NCBI GenBank assembly: GCA_018335295.1
Contig: JAGXKI010000011.1
Coordinates: 1 to 55,676, forward strand
DNA length: 55,676 nt
DNA from: a bacterium
GTDB lineage: Bacteria; Acidobacteriota; Aminicenantia; Aminicenantales; Aminicenantaceae
Direction of reading: 5' to 3'
In this document: positions 43,528 to 51,561 of the stretch, piece by piece
How positions within the stretch are numbered: the first letter of the stretch is position 1
Layout: each line of letters opens with the position of its first letter
Position numbers and translations under genes: made by a program
Notes under the pieces: model-generated
Database searches by the model: none
Seen by the model: the letters and a program-made list of their open reading frames with translations, nothing else
What the model was told of the DNA's origin: nothing

Positions 43528-45098
43528 TGTCTAAAGAAAAAACTAAGATGATCCATATTCAAATCGACGGGAAGTCCTTGGAGGTGAGAGAAGGAACTTC
43601 TGTACTGGAAGCAGCACTCCAAGCGGGGATTGAGATTCCTCATCTATGCTATCATCCCGCTTTCCCCTCCGAAGGAAGCTGCCGGATGTGTTTGGTGGAA
43701 ATCGAAGGCCGTCCAGACTTGGAACTGGCCTGCTCATTCCCTGTAAAAGACGGGATGAAAGTCTCGACCCAAAGTGAGGAGGTAACCAAAGCAAGGAAGA
43801 ACATGCTGGAGTTTTTGCTGGCCGAACATCCTCTGGATTGTCCGATCTGTGATAAAGCCGGGGAATGTAAGCTTCAAGATTATTATGAACAATACGGATT
43901 TTTTGAAAGCCGGTTTGAAGAAAAGAAGGAAAAGAAAGAGAAGAAAGTCGAAATAGGGAAAACTTTACTTTTGGACCAAGAAAGATGCATCCTTTGCACC
44001 CGGTGTATTCGATTTTTGAAAGAAATTACAGGAACTCGAGAATTGGGATTGTTCAATCGAGGTGTCCATACAGGGGTCAATATCTATGAAGGAAATCCAG
44101 TGGAGAACAACTATTCCGGAAATTTGGTGGATATATGTCCGGTAGGGGCCATTACGGATAAAGATTTTAGATTCCAGACGAGAAATTGGTTTCTGGGGAG
44201 CGGACCTTCCATCTGTCCCCTTTGCGGTCGAGGATGCAATATCGATATTGAATATCATCCTGGTTTTCCCCATTTTCCCGTTCCTAAAAGAGTGTACCGG
44301 ATCGGCCCTCGAGAAAACCATCGGGTCAATGGTTACTGGATATGTGATTATGGTCGGTACCATTATTCATACATAGATGAAGACCGGCAGGAACAGATTG
44401 TCGACAATAAAAAAGAAAAATTAGATAGTTGGGAAAGGGTTTTGGATTTTCTTAAAGAGAGAATAAAGAAACTTTATTATATGAATAAAACTTCCCGTAT
44501 AGCGGTGCTCACGTCCTCGTGGCTTTCCAATGAGGAACTATTTTTGATTAGAAAAATTTTCCAAGAGGATTTGAATGTGGAAAAAATATTCCTTACAGAT
44601 CCTCTTCCTGGAGAGGAAGATAATTTATTACTCACTCCTGAACGGAGTCCTAACTCTAAGGGAGCTTCCCAAATGGGGTTGAATTTTAAAGAACTGGATC
44701 TCAATAAATTGGCTGAGAGGACTGAAGTCTTGTTGATGTTTGGATCTCATATCACCGAACACTTCGCTACCGCCCAGACCCAAGAAGCAATCGGTGGAAT
44801 TGAAACCAAAGTTCTTCTCAACCCTCATATAAGTGATTTGAACTCCTTGATGGATGTGGTCCTTCCCACTTGTGTGATTGCTGAGAAAGAAGGGACTTTA
44901 ACCAATGTGAAAGGATTAGTACAGCCGTTTTCACCTGTTTTTGAAGCCAAAGGACATTGCCGGCCTGAATGGGAAGTCCTTGTGAATTTAGCAAAAAAAT
45001 TAGCTTTAAATTTTCGTTATTATTCTCCATTTACATCTGTAAAGCCTATTTTTAAAAAAATGCAAAAAGAAATCGGTTTTTTTGGGACAAAAAAGTGA
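43527..45098 (+). CDS. nuoG: NADH-quinone oxidoreductase subunit G (compact)
   Basis: The 75-kDa-type subunit with several clusters. ATG 43527 overlaps the nuoF stop (TAATG), giving 523 residues. Seen in order: 2Fe-2S ferredoxin domain (CYHPAFPSEGSCRMC...C), the His/Cys motif HPLDCPICDKAGECKLQ, a 4Fe-4S set CILCTRCIRF...CPVGAI, and CPLCGRGC with a later Cys (YWICDYG), which would bind the extra N7 cluster. The molybdopterin-oxidoreductase-like region after that is short (about 230 residues), so the protein is well below the roughly 800-900 of E. coli. It ends with GTGA overlapping nuoH. In-frame integrity looks complete. Confidence 0.94.
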   Translation: MSKEKTKMIHIQIDGKSLEVREGTSVLEAALQAGIEIPHLCYHPAFPSEGSCRMCLVEIEGRPDLELACSFPVKDGMKVSTQSEEVTKARKNMLEFLLAEHPLDCPICDKAGECKLQDYYEQYGFFESRFEEKKEKKEKKVEIGKTLLLDQERCILCTRCIRFLKEITGTRELGLFNRGVHTGVNIYEGNPVENNYSGNLVDICPVGAITDKDFRFQTRNWFLGSGPSICPLCGRGCNIDIEYHPGFPHFPVPKRVYRIGPRENHRVNGYWICDYGRYHYSYIDEDRQEQIVDNKKEKLDSWERVLDFLKERIKKLYYMNKTSRIAVLTSSWLSNEELFLIRKIFQEDLNVEKIFLTDPLPGEEDNLLLTPERSPNSKGASQMGLNFKELDLNKLAERTEVLLMFGSHITEHFATAQTQEAIGGIETKVLLNPHISDLNSLMDVVLPTCVIAEKEGTLTNVKGLVQPFSPVFEAKGHCRPEWEVLVNLAKKLALNFRYYSPFTSVKPIFKKMQKEIGFFGTKK

Positions 45099-46168
45099 GT
45101 GACATATTAATCGTACTTTTCAAAATTATGGGAACGCTCTCCTGGTTTTTAACATTAACTCTGTATCTCACTTGGCTGGAAAGAAAAGAGAGCGCTGTGA
45201 TGCAGGATCGAGTAGGGGCCAACCGAGCCAATATTCTTGGTCTCCGGATTATAGGGCTTTTCCAACCTTTTGCCGATGCCATCAAAATGATTTTTAAGGA
45301 AGATTTCACCCCCAGATTTTCTAAAAAATTCCTCCATATGATGGCTCCGTTTGTTTCATTCTTCTTTGTGGCTGTAACCATTACCGCGGTTCCTTTTGGA
45401 GACTATGTAAAGATAGCAGGAAAAACCGTCAAACTTCAGATACTGGATTTCAACGTAGGCCTTCTGTTTATCCTGGCTATGCTCTCCCTGGGGATATATG
45501 GAGTGATTTTGAGTGGGTGGGGATCCCGGAGTCGATTCTCTTTGATTGGAGGAATGAGGGGAGCCGCTCAAATTATTTCTTATGAAGTGGCTTTGGGACT
45601 ATCCTTGATTGGATTGATCATGGTTTATCCCACTTTGAAATTATCCAGTATGGTCCACTTTCAAGGTGAGATGATCCTGGGGTTCATTCCTCAATGGGGG
45701 GTATTCCTGCAGCCTCTGGGATTTATCATCTTTTTCTTTGCCGCTCTTGCTGAGACCAAACGGGTCCCTTTTGACCTTCCCGAAGGAGAATCCGAAATCA
45801 TAGGATTTTTTGCCGAATACAGCGGCCTTAAATGGGGTCTTTTTATGATGACCGATTTTATGGAAATCATCATCATTTCTACCTTGATCACCACCCTTTT
45901 CTTTGGTGGATGGCAGGTGCCATGGCTGGCTGCGGATGGTTTCCATTTCCCTTGGGGAGGGGAATGGCTCCTTCCTCACTGGATTGTGGTTTTATTTCAA
46001 GTGGGGGCCTTCAATATCAAGGTCTTTTTCTTCTGCTGGCTTCAGGTCTTGATTCGGTGGACTTATCCTCGGTATCGGTATGATCAACTCATGGATTTAG
46101 GATGGAAACTTTTGGTTCCCTTAAGCTTGATCAATATAGTGGGAACAGGAATTGTGATGAGTCTCTAA
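45095..46168 (+). CDS. nuoH: NADH-quinone oxidoreductase subunit H
   Basis: Membrane subunit forming the quinone-access chamber. The 357 residues make about eight spans, with the first-loop motif LERKESAVMQDRVGANRA, GLFQPFADAIKMIFKEDFTP and the conserved PFDLPEGESEIIGFFAEYSG acidic loop. It starts at GTG 45095, overlapping the nuoG stop by 4 bp (GTGA). Confidence 0.96.
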   Translation: MSDILIVLFKIMGTLSWFLTLTLYLTWLERKESAVMQDRVGANRANILGLRIIGLFQPFADAIKMIFKEDFTPRFSKKFLHMMAPFVSFFFVAVTITAVPFGDYVKIAGKTVKLQILDFNVGLLFILAMLSLGIYGVILSGWGSRSRFSLIGGMRGAAQIISYEVALGLSLIGLIMVYPTLKLSSMVHFQGEMILGFIPQWGVFLQPLGFIIFFFAALAETKRVPFDLPEGESEIIGFFAEYSGLKWGLFMMTDFMEIIIISTLITTLFFGGWQVPWLAADGFHFPWGGEWLLPHWIVVLFQVGAFNIKVFFFCWLQVLIRWTYPRYRYDQLMDLGWKLLVPLSLINIVGTGIVMSL

Positions 46169-46169
46169 A

Positions 46170-46643
46170 ATGATTCGTGTTTTGGGAAATTTTATCGAAA
46201 TCATCAGAGGAAGTGTAATCACAGCTCGGCATTTTATTGTCAACATGTGGTTTCATATTGTGAACCTTCTGGGGATCAAAACCCAAAGAAAGGGAGCTGT
46301 GACCATCCAATACCCCGAAGAAAAAAAAGAACTTGCTTACAGACACAGGAGTCTGCATAGATTGGTAAAACGGGAGAATGGAAAACCTCGATGTGTGGCC
46401 TGTATGTTATGTGCGACTGTGTGTCCTTCTGACTGCATTTATGTTGAAGCGGCTGAAGATCCCGATCCCGAAATCCAGAAGTACCCTTCTCAATTTATCA
46501 TCGACCTAAGCCGTTGTTGTTTTTGTGGATTTTGTGTGGAAGCCTGCCCCGAAGATGCCATTCGGATGGATACGAGTTTGATTGAGGTCGCCGGGGACAA
46601 CCGTGATGCTCTCGTTTATGATAAGGATAATCTTCTCCGATGA
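46170..46643 (+). CDS. nuoI: NADH-quinone oxidoreductase subunit I
   Basis: Holds two 4Fe-4S clusters (N6a/N6b) linking NuoG to NuoB. The 157-residue protein has RCVACMLCATVCPSDCIYVE and RCCFCGFCVEACPEDAIRM, with the usual amphipathic N-terminal helix region. It ends with a 4-bp ATGA overlap with the next gene, which is a metallo-beta-lactamase-fold hydrolase and not nuoJ. Confidence 0.96.
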   Translation: MIRVLGNFIEIIRGSVITARHFIVNMWFHIVNLLGIKTQRKGAVTIQYPEEKKELAYRHRSLHRLVKRENGKPRCVACMLCATVCPSDCIYVEAAEDPDPEIQKYPSQFIIDLSRCCFCGFCVEACPEDAIRMDTSLIEVAGDNRDALVYDKDNLLR

Positions 46644-47494
46644 GCATAGATAGACTCCCTATAGGAAAGATTGAAGTCCATGGAATTCGGGATGGAATTT
46701 TTCACCTGGATGGGGGAGCGATGTTCGGAGTGGTTCCTAAAACACTGTGGTCCAAAAAATGTCCCCCAGACAGTCAGAACAGAATCACCCTGGGATTAAA
46801 CTCAATACTTATTAAAACTCGTGAGCACCTGATACTTGTGGAAACAGGTATAGGAAAAGATGTTCCCCCTAAATTCCAAAAATTCTATGCGGTGGAGAGA
46901 AAACCAGGATTAGTGGCCTCTATTCAAAAGCTCGGTTACGAGGTAGAAGATATTGATTTTGTGATCAACACCCATCTTCATTTTGACCACTGCGGAGGAA
47001 ACACTTATAAGGATAAACAAGGAAAAATTCAACCCACTTTTCCTCAAGCTCAGTACATTATCCAAAAGGAAGAGTGGGAGAATGCCCAGAAACCCAGCCC
47101 CAGAGATAAGCCGAGTTATATACCCGAGAATTTCCTTCCTCTCAAAAGCCACGGCAGGCTAAAACTGGTGGAGGGAGATGAATCCATAACCCATGGAGTT
47201 GAGGTTAGGGTGATTCCGGGTCATACTTCTCACCATCAGTGTGTTCAGGTTCAATCGGAGGGGAAAACATTAATTTTTCTCGGGGATCTCGTTCCCACAT
47301 CGGCACATGTGGGCCTTTCTTATGTCATGAGTTATGATTTATTTCCCCATGAAACCATCAAAAACAAACAAAAGCTTTTCGATAAAGCCATCCAGAAAGA
47401 CTGGGTATTTGCTTTCAACCATGACCCTCGCTACTTTTTTGGGAAAGTCAGAAAAAAAGATAATAAATACGCATTCCAGGCCTTGGAAGCCTGA
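46640..47494 (+). CDS. Metallo-beta-lactamase-fold hydrolase coupled to nuoI
   Basis: A 284-residue single-domain MBL enzyme with the metal motif NTHLHFDHCGGN, a third His in PGHTSHHQCVQV, an Asp ligand in IFLGDLVPTSAHV and a late His in AFNHDPRYFFG. It resembles the lactonase/glyoxalase-like general group; the substrate cannot be told. No signal peptide is present, so it is cytoplasmic. Its ATG overlaps nuoI (ATGA), so it is translated with the complex I genes. It takes the place where nuoJKLMN usually start. Confidence 0.9.
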   Translation: MSIDRLPIGKIEVHGIRDGIFHLDGGAMFGVVPKTLWSKKCPPDSQNRITLGLNSILIKTREHLILVETGIGKDVPPKFQKFYAVERKPGLVASIQKLGYEVEDIDFVINTHLHFDHCGGNTYKDKQGKIQPTFPQAQYIIQKEEWENAQKPSPRDKPSYIPENFLPLKSHGRLKLVEGDESITHGVEVRVIPGHTSHHQCVQVQSEGKTLIFLGDLVPTSAHVGLSYVMSYDLFPHETIKNKQKLFDKAIQKDWVFAFNHDPRYFFGKVRKKDNKYAFQALEA

Positions 47495-47537
47495 ACGGAT
47501 TGATTTTTCAAAATTCCAGAACCTCCTCCGGAGTTTC

Positions 47538-47566
47538 TTGAATAATTTCTACCCAAATGGTATAAA
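47538..47566 (+). promoter_or_regulatory. Extended -10 promoter for the small Cys protein
   Basis: TTGAAT (47538-47543), 17-base spacer, TATAAA (47561-47566), with TG one base before the -10 box (TGGTATAAA). It lies 35 bases before ATG 47602, after the end of the MBL gene. Confidence 0.55.
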
Positions 47567-47601
47567 AAGAGTCAAAAACCTTTTACTTTCAGAGGGAAGA
47601 A

Positions 47602-47766
47602 ATGCCAAAAGAAAACAAAAAAATACCTTGTCATGAGTGTAAAAAAATGATCCCCAAATCAGCAGCGGTCCATGCTGAAGGGAAGGACTATGTTTTACAT
47701 TTTTGCAGCATAGAATGTATGGATTACTGGAAAAAGAAGCAAAAGAAAGAAAAAAAGAATTCCTAA
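47602..47766 (+). CDS. 54-residue Cys-rich metal-binding protein (TRASH/DUF3330-like)
   Basis: This is too short to be called by most ORF cut-offs. ATG 47602 follows GAGGGAAG at good distance and TAA is at 47764-47766. The sequence has CHECKKMIPKSAAV (C-x2-C), then HAEGKDYVLHFCSIECMDYW (C-x3-C), followed by a Lys-rich tail (KKKQKKEKKNS). This CxxC...CxxxC pattern with Phe before the third Cys and Trp after the last matches small treble-clef/TRASH-like metal-binding proteins such as DUF3330. It probably binds zinc or another soft metal. It has its own promoter. The partner and role are unknown. Confidence 0.8.
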   Translation: MPKENKKIPCHECKKMIPKSAAVHAEGKDYVLHFCSIECMDYWKKKQKKEKKNS

Positions 47767-47794
47767 GCAATCGATTCATTTTGAGGGTTTCAAC

Positions 47795-49051
47795 ATGAAA
47801 AAAGGATTTTTCTTACTATTTTGTTTCATCCTCACCTCATTTTCATTTTTATTGGCAGATGAGTCTATAATCGCCATTAAAAACGCCCGAATTTTAACGG
47901 TAACTCAAGGAATGATGGATAGGGGGACTCTTATCATTAGAGGAGACCAAATCCATAAAGTGGGTGAGGATTTGGAAATTCCCCAGCGGGCCAGAGTGAT
48001 TGATGCTTCAGGTTGTGTGGTCACTCCTGGACTTATAGATTCCCATTCTCATCTGGGTTTGGGACCAAGTGGAGGAATTACTGAAGACAATGAGATGAGT
48101 GATCCTTGTATGCCCCAGCTTCGGATCATCGATTCCATCCATCCTCACGGAATGCCTCCTCATGAGGGGTCTTTCCGAGATGCTGTGAGGGAAGGGGTCA
48201 CCACTGTCATCGCTCGGCCTGGAAGCGGCAATGTGATCGGAGGTCAATCGGCGGCTCTCAAGCTTACCGGGGATACGGTGGATGAAATGATTCTGGTTTT
48301 CCCTGTGGATATGAAAATGGCCATGGGAAGAAAGAATTACTATGCTTCCAAAGGAAAACTTCCGGTTACCAAAATGGGAACCGCTTACATTGTGAGAAAA
48401 GCTATGACTGAAGCCCTGAATTACCGGGACCGCCTTCAGAGGAAAAAAAAGAACAATCCAGATTTCACACCAGAAAGGAATTTAAAATATGAGGCCTTAT
48501 TAAAAGTACTCAACAGGGAAATCCCGGTTCACATCCATGCCTCACCTGGAAATGATATCATGACAGCTGTTCGTCTGGCAGAGGAATTTGATTTTTACAA
48601 GCTTTCCTTAGCCCATGCCGTAGAATCTTACAGAGTGGCGGATATATTGGCTCAAAAAGGAGTGATCGTAGTGGTGGGGCCACAAATGGTTACTTTTGAT
48701 GAAGAGGGAAAACTGATCAACATTGCTGATTATCTGGTGAAACACGGAGTGGAAGTCAATATAATGACAGATGCGGATGTGGTCCAACAGGAATTTCTTC
48801 GCTTCCAAGCGAGTGTCGCTGTGAAATACGGGATGAATCCCTCCGAAGCTCTCAAGGCTATCACCATCAATCCAGCCCGTCTTATAGGAATGGAGGAACG
48901 CATTGGGAGTCTGGAAAAAGGAAAGGATGCAGATCTAGTTATTTTCGATGGAGACCCTTTTGACATCCAATCCGAGGTCAGAAAAGTCTTCATCAACGGA
49001 AAAACAGTCTACAAATACACACCTTCTCCTGAAAATGAGGGTATTCAATGA
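47795..49051 (+). CDS. Secreted amidohydrolase, metal site intact (first of pair)
   Basis: Amidohydrolase-superfamily enzyme near imidazolonepropionase and prolidase-like members. The 418-residue protein has a signal peptide (MKKGFFLLFCFILTSFSFLLA) and the composite beta domain. Metal ligands are H84-x-H86 (GLIDSHSHLG), H246-x-H248 (VHIHASPGND), H274 (LAHAVES) and D326 (MTDAD). K156 in SAALKLTGD is a possible carboxylate-bearing Lys. The C-terminal signature is GSLEKGKDADLVIFDGDP. Exported, so it is probably a periplasmic hydrolase of small peptides or cyclic amides; the substrate is unknown. It overlaps its paralogue by 4 bp (ATGA). Confidence 0.92.
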   Translation: MKKGFFLLFCFILTSFSFLLADESIIAIKNARILTVTQGMMDRGTLIIRGDQIHKVGEDLEIPQRARVIDASGCVVTPGLIDSHSHLGLGPSGGITEDNEMSDPCMPQLRIIDSIHPHGMPPHEGSFRDAVREGVTTVIARPGSGNVIGGQSAALKLTGDTVDEMILVFPVDMKMAMGRKNYYASKGKLPVTKMGTAYIVRKAMTEALNYRDRLQRKKKNNPDFTPERNLKYEALLKVLNREIPVHIHASPGNDIMTAVRLAEEFDFYKLSLAHAVESYRVADILAQKGVIVVVGPQMVTFDEEGKLINIADYLVKHGVEVNIMTDADVVQQEFLRFQASVAVKYGMNPSEALKAITINPARLIGMEERIGSLEKGKDADLVIFDGDPFDIQSEVRKVFINGKTVYKYTPSPENEGIQ

Positions 49052-50295
49052 AGAATAAAATTTTTTCATGGTGGGGATGTTTTTTAATTTTATTATGGTT
49101 TATTCCCTTCCTTCATTCAGCCGAATCCTCAGATGTTCTGGTTGTAAGGGGAGGAAAGATCTTAACCATAAGCCACGGAACCATCGAAAATGCGGAGATT
49201 CTCATTGAAGACGGAAAGATCAAAAAAGTTGGTCCACGGATTCAAATACCCGAAAATTCCGAATTGATTCAGGCGCCAAAAGGATGGATTCTTCCTGGTT
49301 TGGTCGTGCCACATACCATATTGGGAACGGGAAATCGATATGGAAGCTCCGATGCCAATGAAACATCCAACCCCAACACCGCTCAACTTCAAATCATCGA
49401 TGCGGTCAATCCCTTTGACAAGGACATCCATCATGTCCTCACCGGCGGAGTCACTACAGCCATGGTCACTCCAGGGAGAAAAAATGTCATCGGAGGACAA
49501 TCGGCGGTTTTGAAACTGAAGGGCTCAACTGTGGACCAAATGTGTTTGCGCTGCCCTGGAGGAGTCAAATTTTCCTTGGGAAAGGGACCAAAATCCACTT
49601 ATGGAAAAAAAGGACGGCTTCCTTCGACCCGAATGGGGAGTGCTTATGTCATCCGAAAGGCTTTTCATGAGGCGGAGGCCTACTTAAAGAAGATTCAAAA
49701 GAAGTCAAAGGGACAACTCTCTCCCCCGAGGAACCTTAAGCTTGAAACTCTGGCTAAAGTCAGGAATAAAGAACTCACGGCCTTCATCGAATGCTACAGA
49801 GTGGATGACATAATGACGGCTTTGAGGATTATCGATGAATTCGATTTGAAAGCAGTTTTGGTGGGGTGTACGGAAGGATACAAAGTGGTCCATGAAATCG
49901 CTGAGCGAAAGGTCCCTGTGATTGTAGGGCCTCTAGGAGTGGGGCCCAGACGAATGGAAACCCGGAATGTACGGGTTAACAACGCGGCAGCTCTTGCTGG
50001 AGCTGGCGTGAAAATTGCCATCAAACCGGATGAATCATTAGGAGTAGGGCGAATCCGGGAACTTCCTCTCATTGCCTCTTTTTTGGTCAAAGGAGGGCTC
50101 GATCGTTCCCAAGCTTTTCGGGCGATTACTTTAAGCGCTGCTGAAATTATGAGTGTGGATGACCGGGTAGGAAGCATTGAACCAGGAAAGGATGCGGATC
50201 TTGTCATTTTTGATGGAGATCCGCTTTATTATAAATCTCATGTTCAAAGAGTCATGATAAATGGTGAGACCGTTTACCTTAAAAATGAACAATGA
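49048..50295 (+). CDS. Secreted amidohydrolase paralogue lacking metal-ligand His residues
   Basis: A 415-residue relative of the preceding protein, with a signal peptide (KNKIFSWWGCFLILLWFIPF) and the same fold landmarks (KNVIGGQSAVLKLKGSTVDQ, GSIEPGKDADLVIFDGDP). Aligned to its neighbour, H84-x-H86 becomes H-x-I (VVPHTILG), H246-x-H248 becomes F-x-E (FIECYR), and H274 becomes Gly (VGCTEGY); only the Asp is kept (KPDES). A normal binuclear site is thus unlikely, though the fold is conserved and the frame is intact. It is probably a pseudoenzyme partner in a hetero-oligomer, or has changed chemistry. Translation is coupled to the active copy. Confidence 0.9.
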   Translation: MKNKIFSWWGCFLILLWFIPFLHSAESSDVLVVRGGKILTISHGTIENAEILIEDGKIKKVGPRIQIPENSELIQAPKGWILPGLVVPHTILGTGNRYGSSDANETSNPNTAQLQIIDAVNPFDKDIHHVLTGGVTTAMVTPGRKNVIGGQSAVLKLKGSTVDQMCLRCPGGVKFSLGKGPKSTYGKKGRLPSTRMGSAYVIRKAFHEAEAYLKKIQKKSKGQLSPPRNLKLETLAKVRNKELTAFIECYRVDDIMTALRIIDEFDLKAVLVGCTEGYKVVHEIAERKVPVIVGPLGVGPRRMETRNVRVNNAAALAGAGVKIAIKPDESLGVGRIRELPLIASFLVKGGLDRSQAFRAITLSAAEIMSVDDRVGSIEPGKDADLVIFDGDPLYYKSHVQRVMINGETVYLKNEQ

Positions 50296-50346
50296 GTTTA
50301 TTCTGTTTTAGATAGCCGCATAAGATGAAATACCCAGGAGTTTCTT

Positions 50347-51561
50347 TTGGCTAATTTTTTTTCATTCAGTCGGGTGAATAGTTTTGAAAACTGCAGGCTT
50401 CAGTATAAGTACAAATATATTGATAAGGTCAAGTCCGAAGTGGAAACTATTGAAGCGTTCCTGGGCAATCAAGTCCATGAAGCATTGAAAGAATTCTATG
50501 ATTTGGTTAAAAACCGCGTGATCAAGCCCAAAGAATGGCTCATTTCCAAGTATGAGGAACTCTGGAAAAAGAATTATCATGAAGGCATTAAGATCGTCCG
50601 GAATGAATATTCTCCTGAGGATTATTACGAAAAGGGAAAACAGTGTCTTTTAGACTATTACGAGGAGTTCAAAAATTTTGATCAAACCAAGGTGGTGAAA
50701 ACTGAAGAGCCCATATATTTTCGATTGCAGCATGAAGAGAGGGAATATCCTTTTTTTGGGATACTGGACCGATTAGATTGGAATGATAAAGAAAAAATAT
50801 TCGAAATCCATGATTACAAGACTTCTTCTACCCTTATGACCCAAGAAGAAGCGGAAAAGGATCTCCAGCTTCCTCTTTATCAGCTGGCTTTACAGAGCAA
50901 ATGGCCGGAGGCGAAAAAAGCCAAGCTGGTATGGCATTATCTTTTGTTCAATAAACATGTCCAAGCGTACAAGACCCCAGAACAACTGGAATATATCCAG
51001 GAAGAAATGATTGAAAAAATAAAACAAATCGAGTCCTGTCAAGATTTCCCTCCCCATAAAAGCGCTTTGTGTGATTGGTGTGATTACCAAGACATATGTC
51101 CTTTATGGAAGCACCCCAAAAAAATGGTGGCTTTGGATGTGAATGAATACAAAAATGATCCCGGAGTGAAATTGGTGAAGGAATACTCTCGGCTGGAGGT
51201 AGAAAAGAACCGTTTGAATAAAATGATACAGGATATCGAAAAGGAGCAGGAAAAGATCTCTCAAGCGGCTCTAGACTTTGCTCAAAGAGAAAACAGTTGG
51301 GTTATCGATGGACCGGAGCATCAGTTGGTGGTTACCCGTAAAGAGGAATTGTGTGCTCCAACCCGAAGAGAAGCTAAAGATAAATGGGAAGGGTTGAGGC
51401 AACTTCTTTTAAAAGAGAACAGGTATGTGGATGTCTCTACAGTCAATCATCGGATGTTGAACAGGATGTTAAAAAGATGGCCTCAAGAAATGATCGAGAA
51501 GGTGAAAAAGCACCTGGTCCGCCGGAAAATTCAGAAAGTCGAGTTGAAAAATAAGTCCTGA
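50347..51561 (+). CDS. PD-(D/E)XK nuclease with Fe-S cluster (Cas4/AddB C-terminal type)
   Basis: RecB-family exonuclease fold. The start is TTG 50347, six bases after CAGGAG; 404 residues. Seen in order: C16 in ENCRLQYKYKYID, H44 in GNQVHE, D141 in GILDRLDW, D156-Y-K158 (the D...DxK core) and C242, C245, C251 in LCDWCDYQDICP. C16 with these three can bind a 4Fe-4S cluster as in Cas4 and AddB. A basic, helical extension of about 140 residues follows the last Cys (KKHLVRRKIQKVELKNKS at the end), which plain Cas4 lacks. No helicase, cas genes or CRISPR repeats are near. It probably serves DNA repair. Confidence 0.88.
   Translation: MANFFSFSRVNSFENCRLQYKYKYIDKVKSEVETIEAFLGNQVHEALKEFYDLVKNRVIKPKEWLISKYEELWKKNYHEGIKIVRNEYSPEDYYEKGKQCLLDYYEEFKNFDQTKVVKTEEPIYFRLQHEEREYPFFGILDRLDWNDKEKIFEIHDYKTSSTLMTQEEAEKDLQLPLYQLALQSKWPEAKKAKLVWHYLLFNKHVQAYKTPEQLEYIQEEMIEKIKQIESCQDFPPHKSALCDWCDYQDICPLWKHPKKMVALDVNEYKNDPGVKLVKEYSRLEVEKNRLNKMIQDIEKEQEKISQAALDFAQRENSWVIDGPEHQLVVTRKEELCAPTRREAKDKWEGLRQLLLKENRYVDVSTVNHRMLNRMLKRWPQEMIEKVKKHLVRRKIQKVELKNKS

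Noticed and set aside
50347-51561. CRISPR-Cas locus suggested by the Cas4-like nuclease
   Set aside because: No direct-repeat array and no cas1, cas2 or effector genes are seen in the window.
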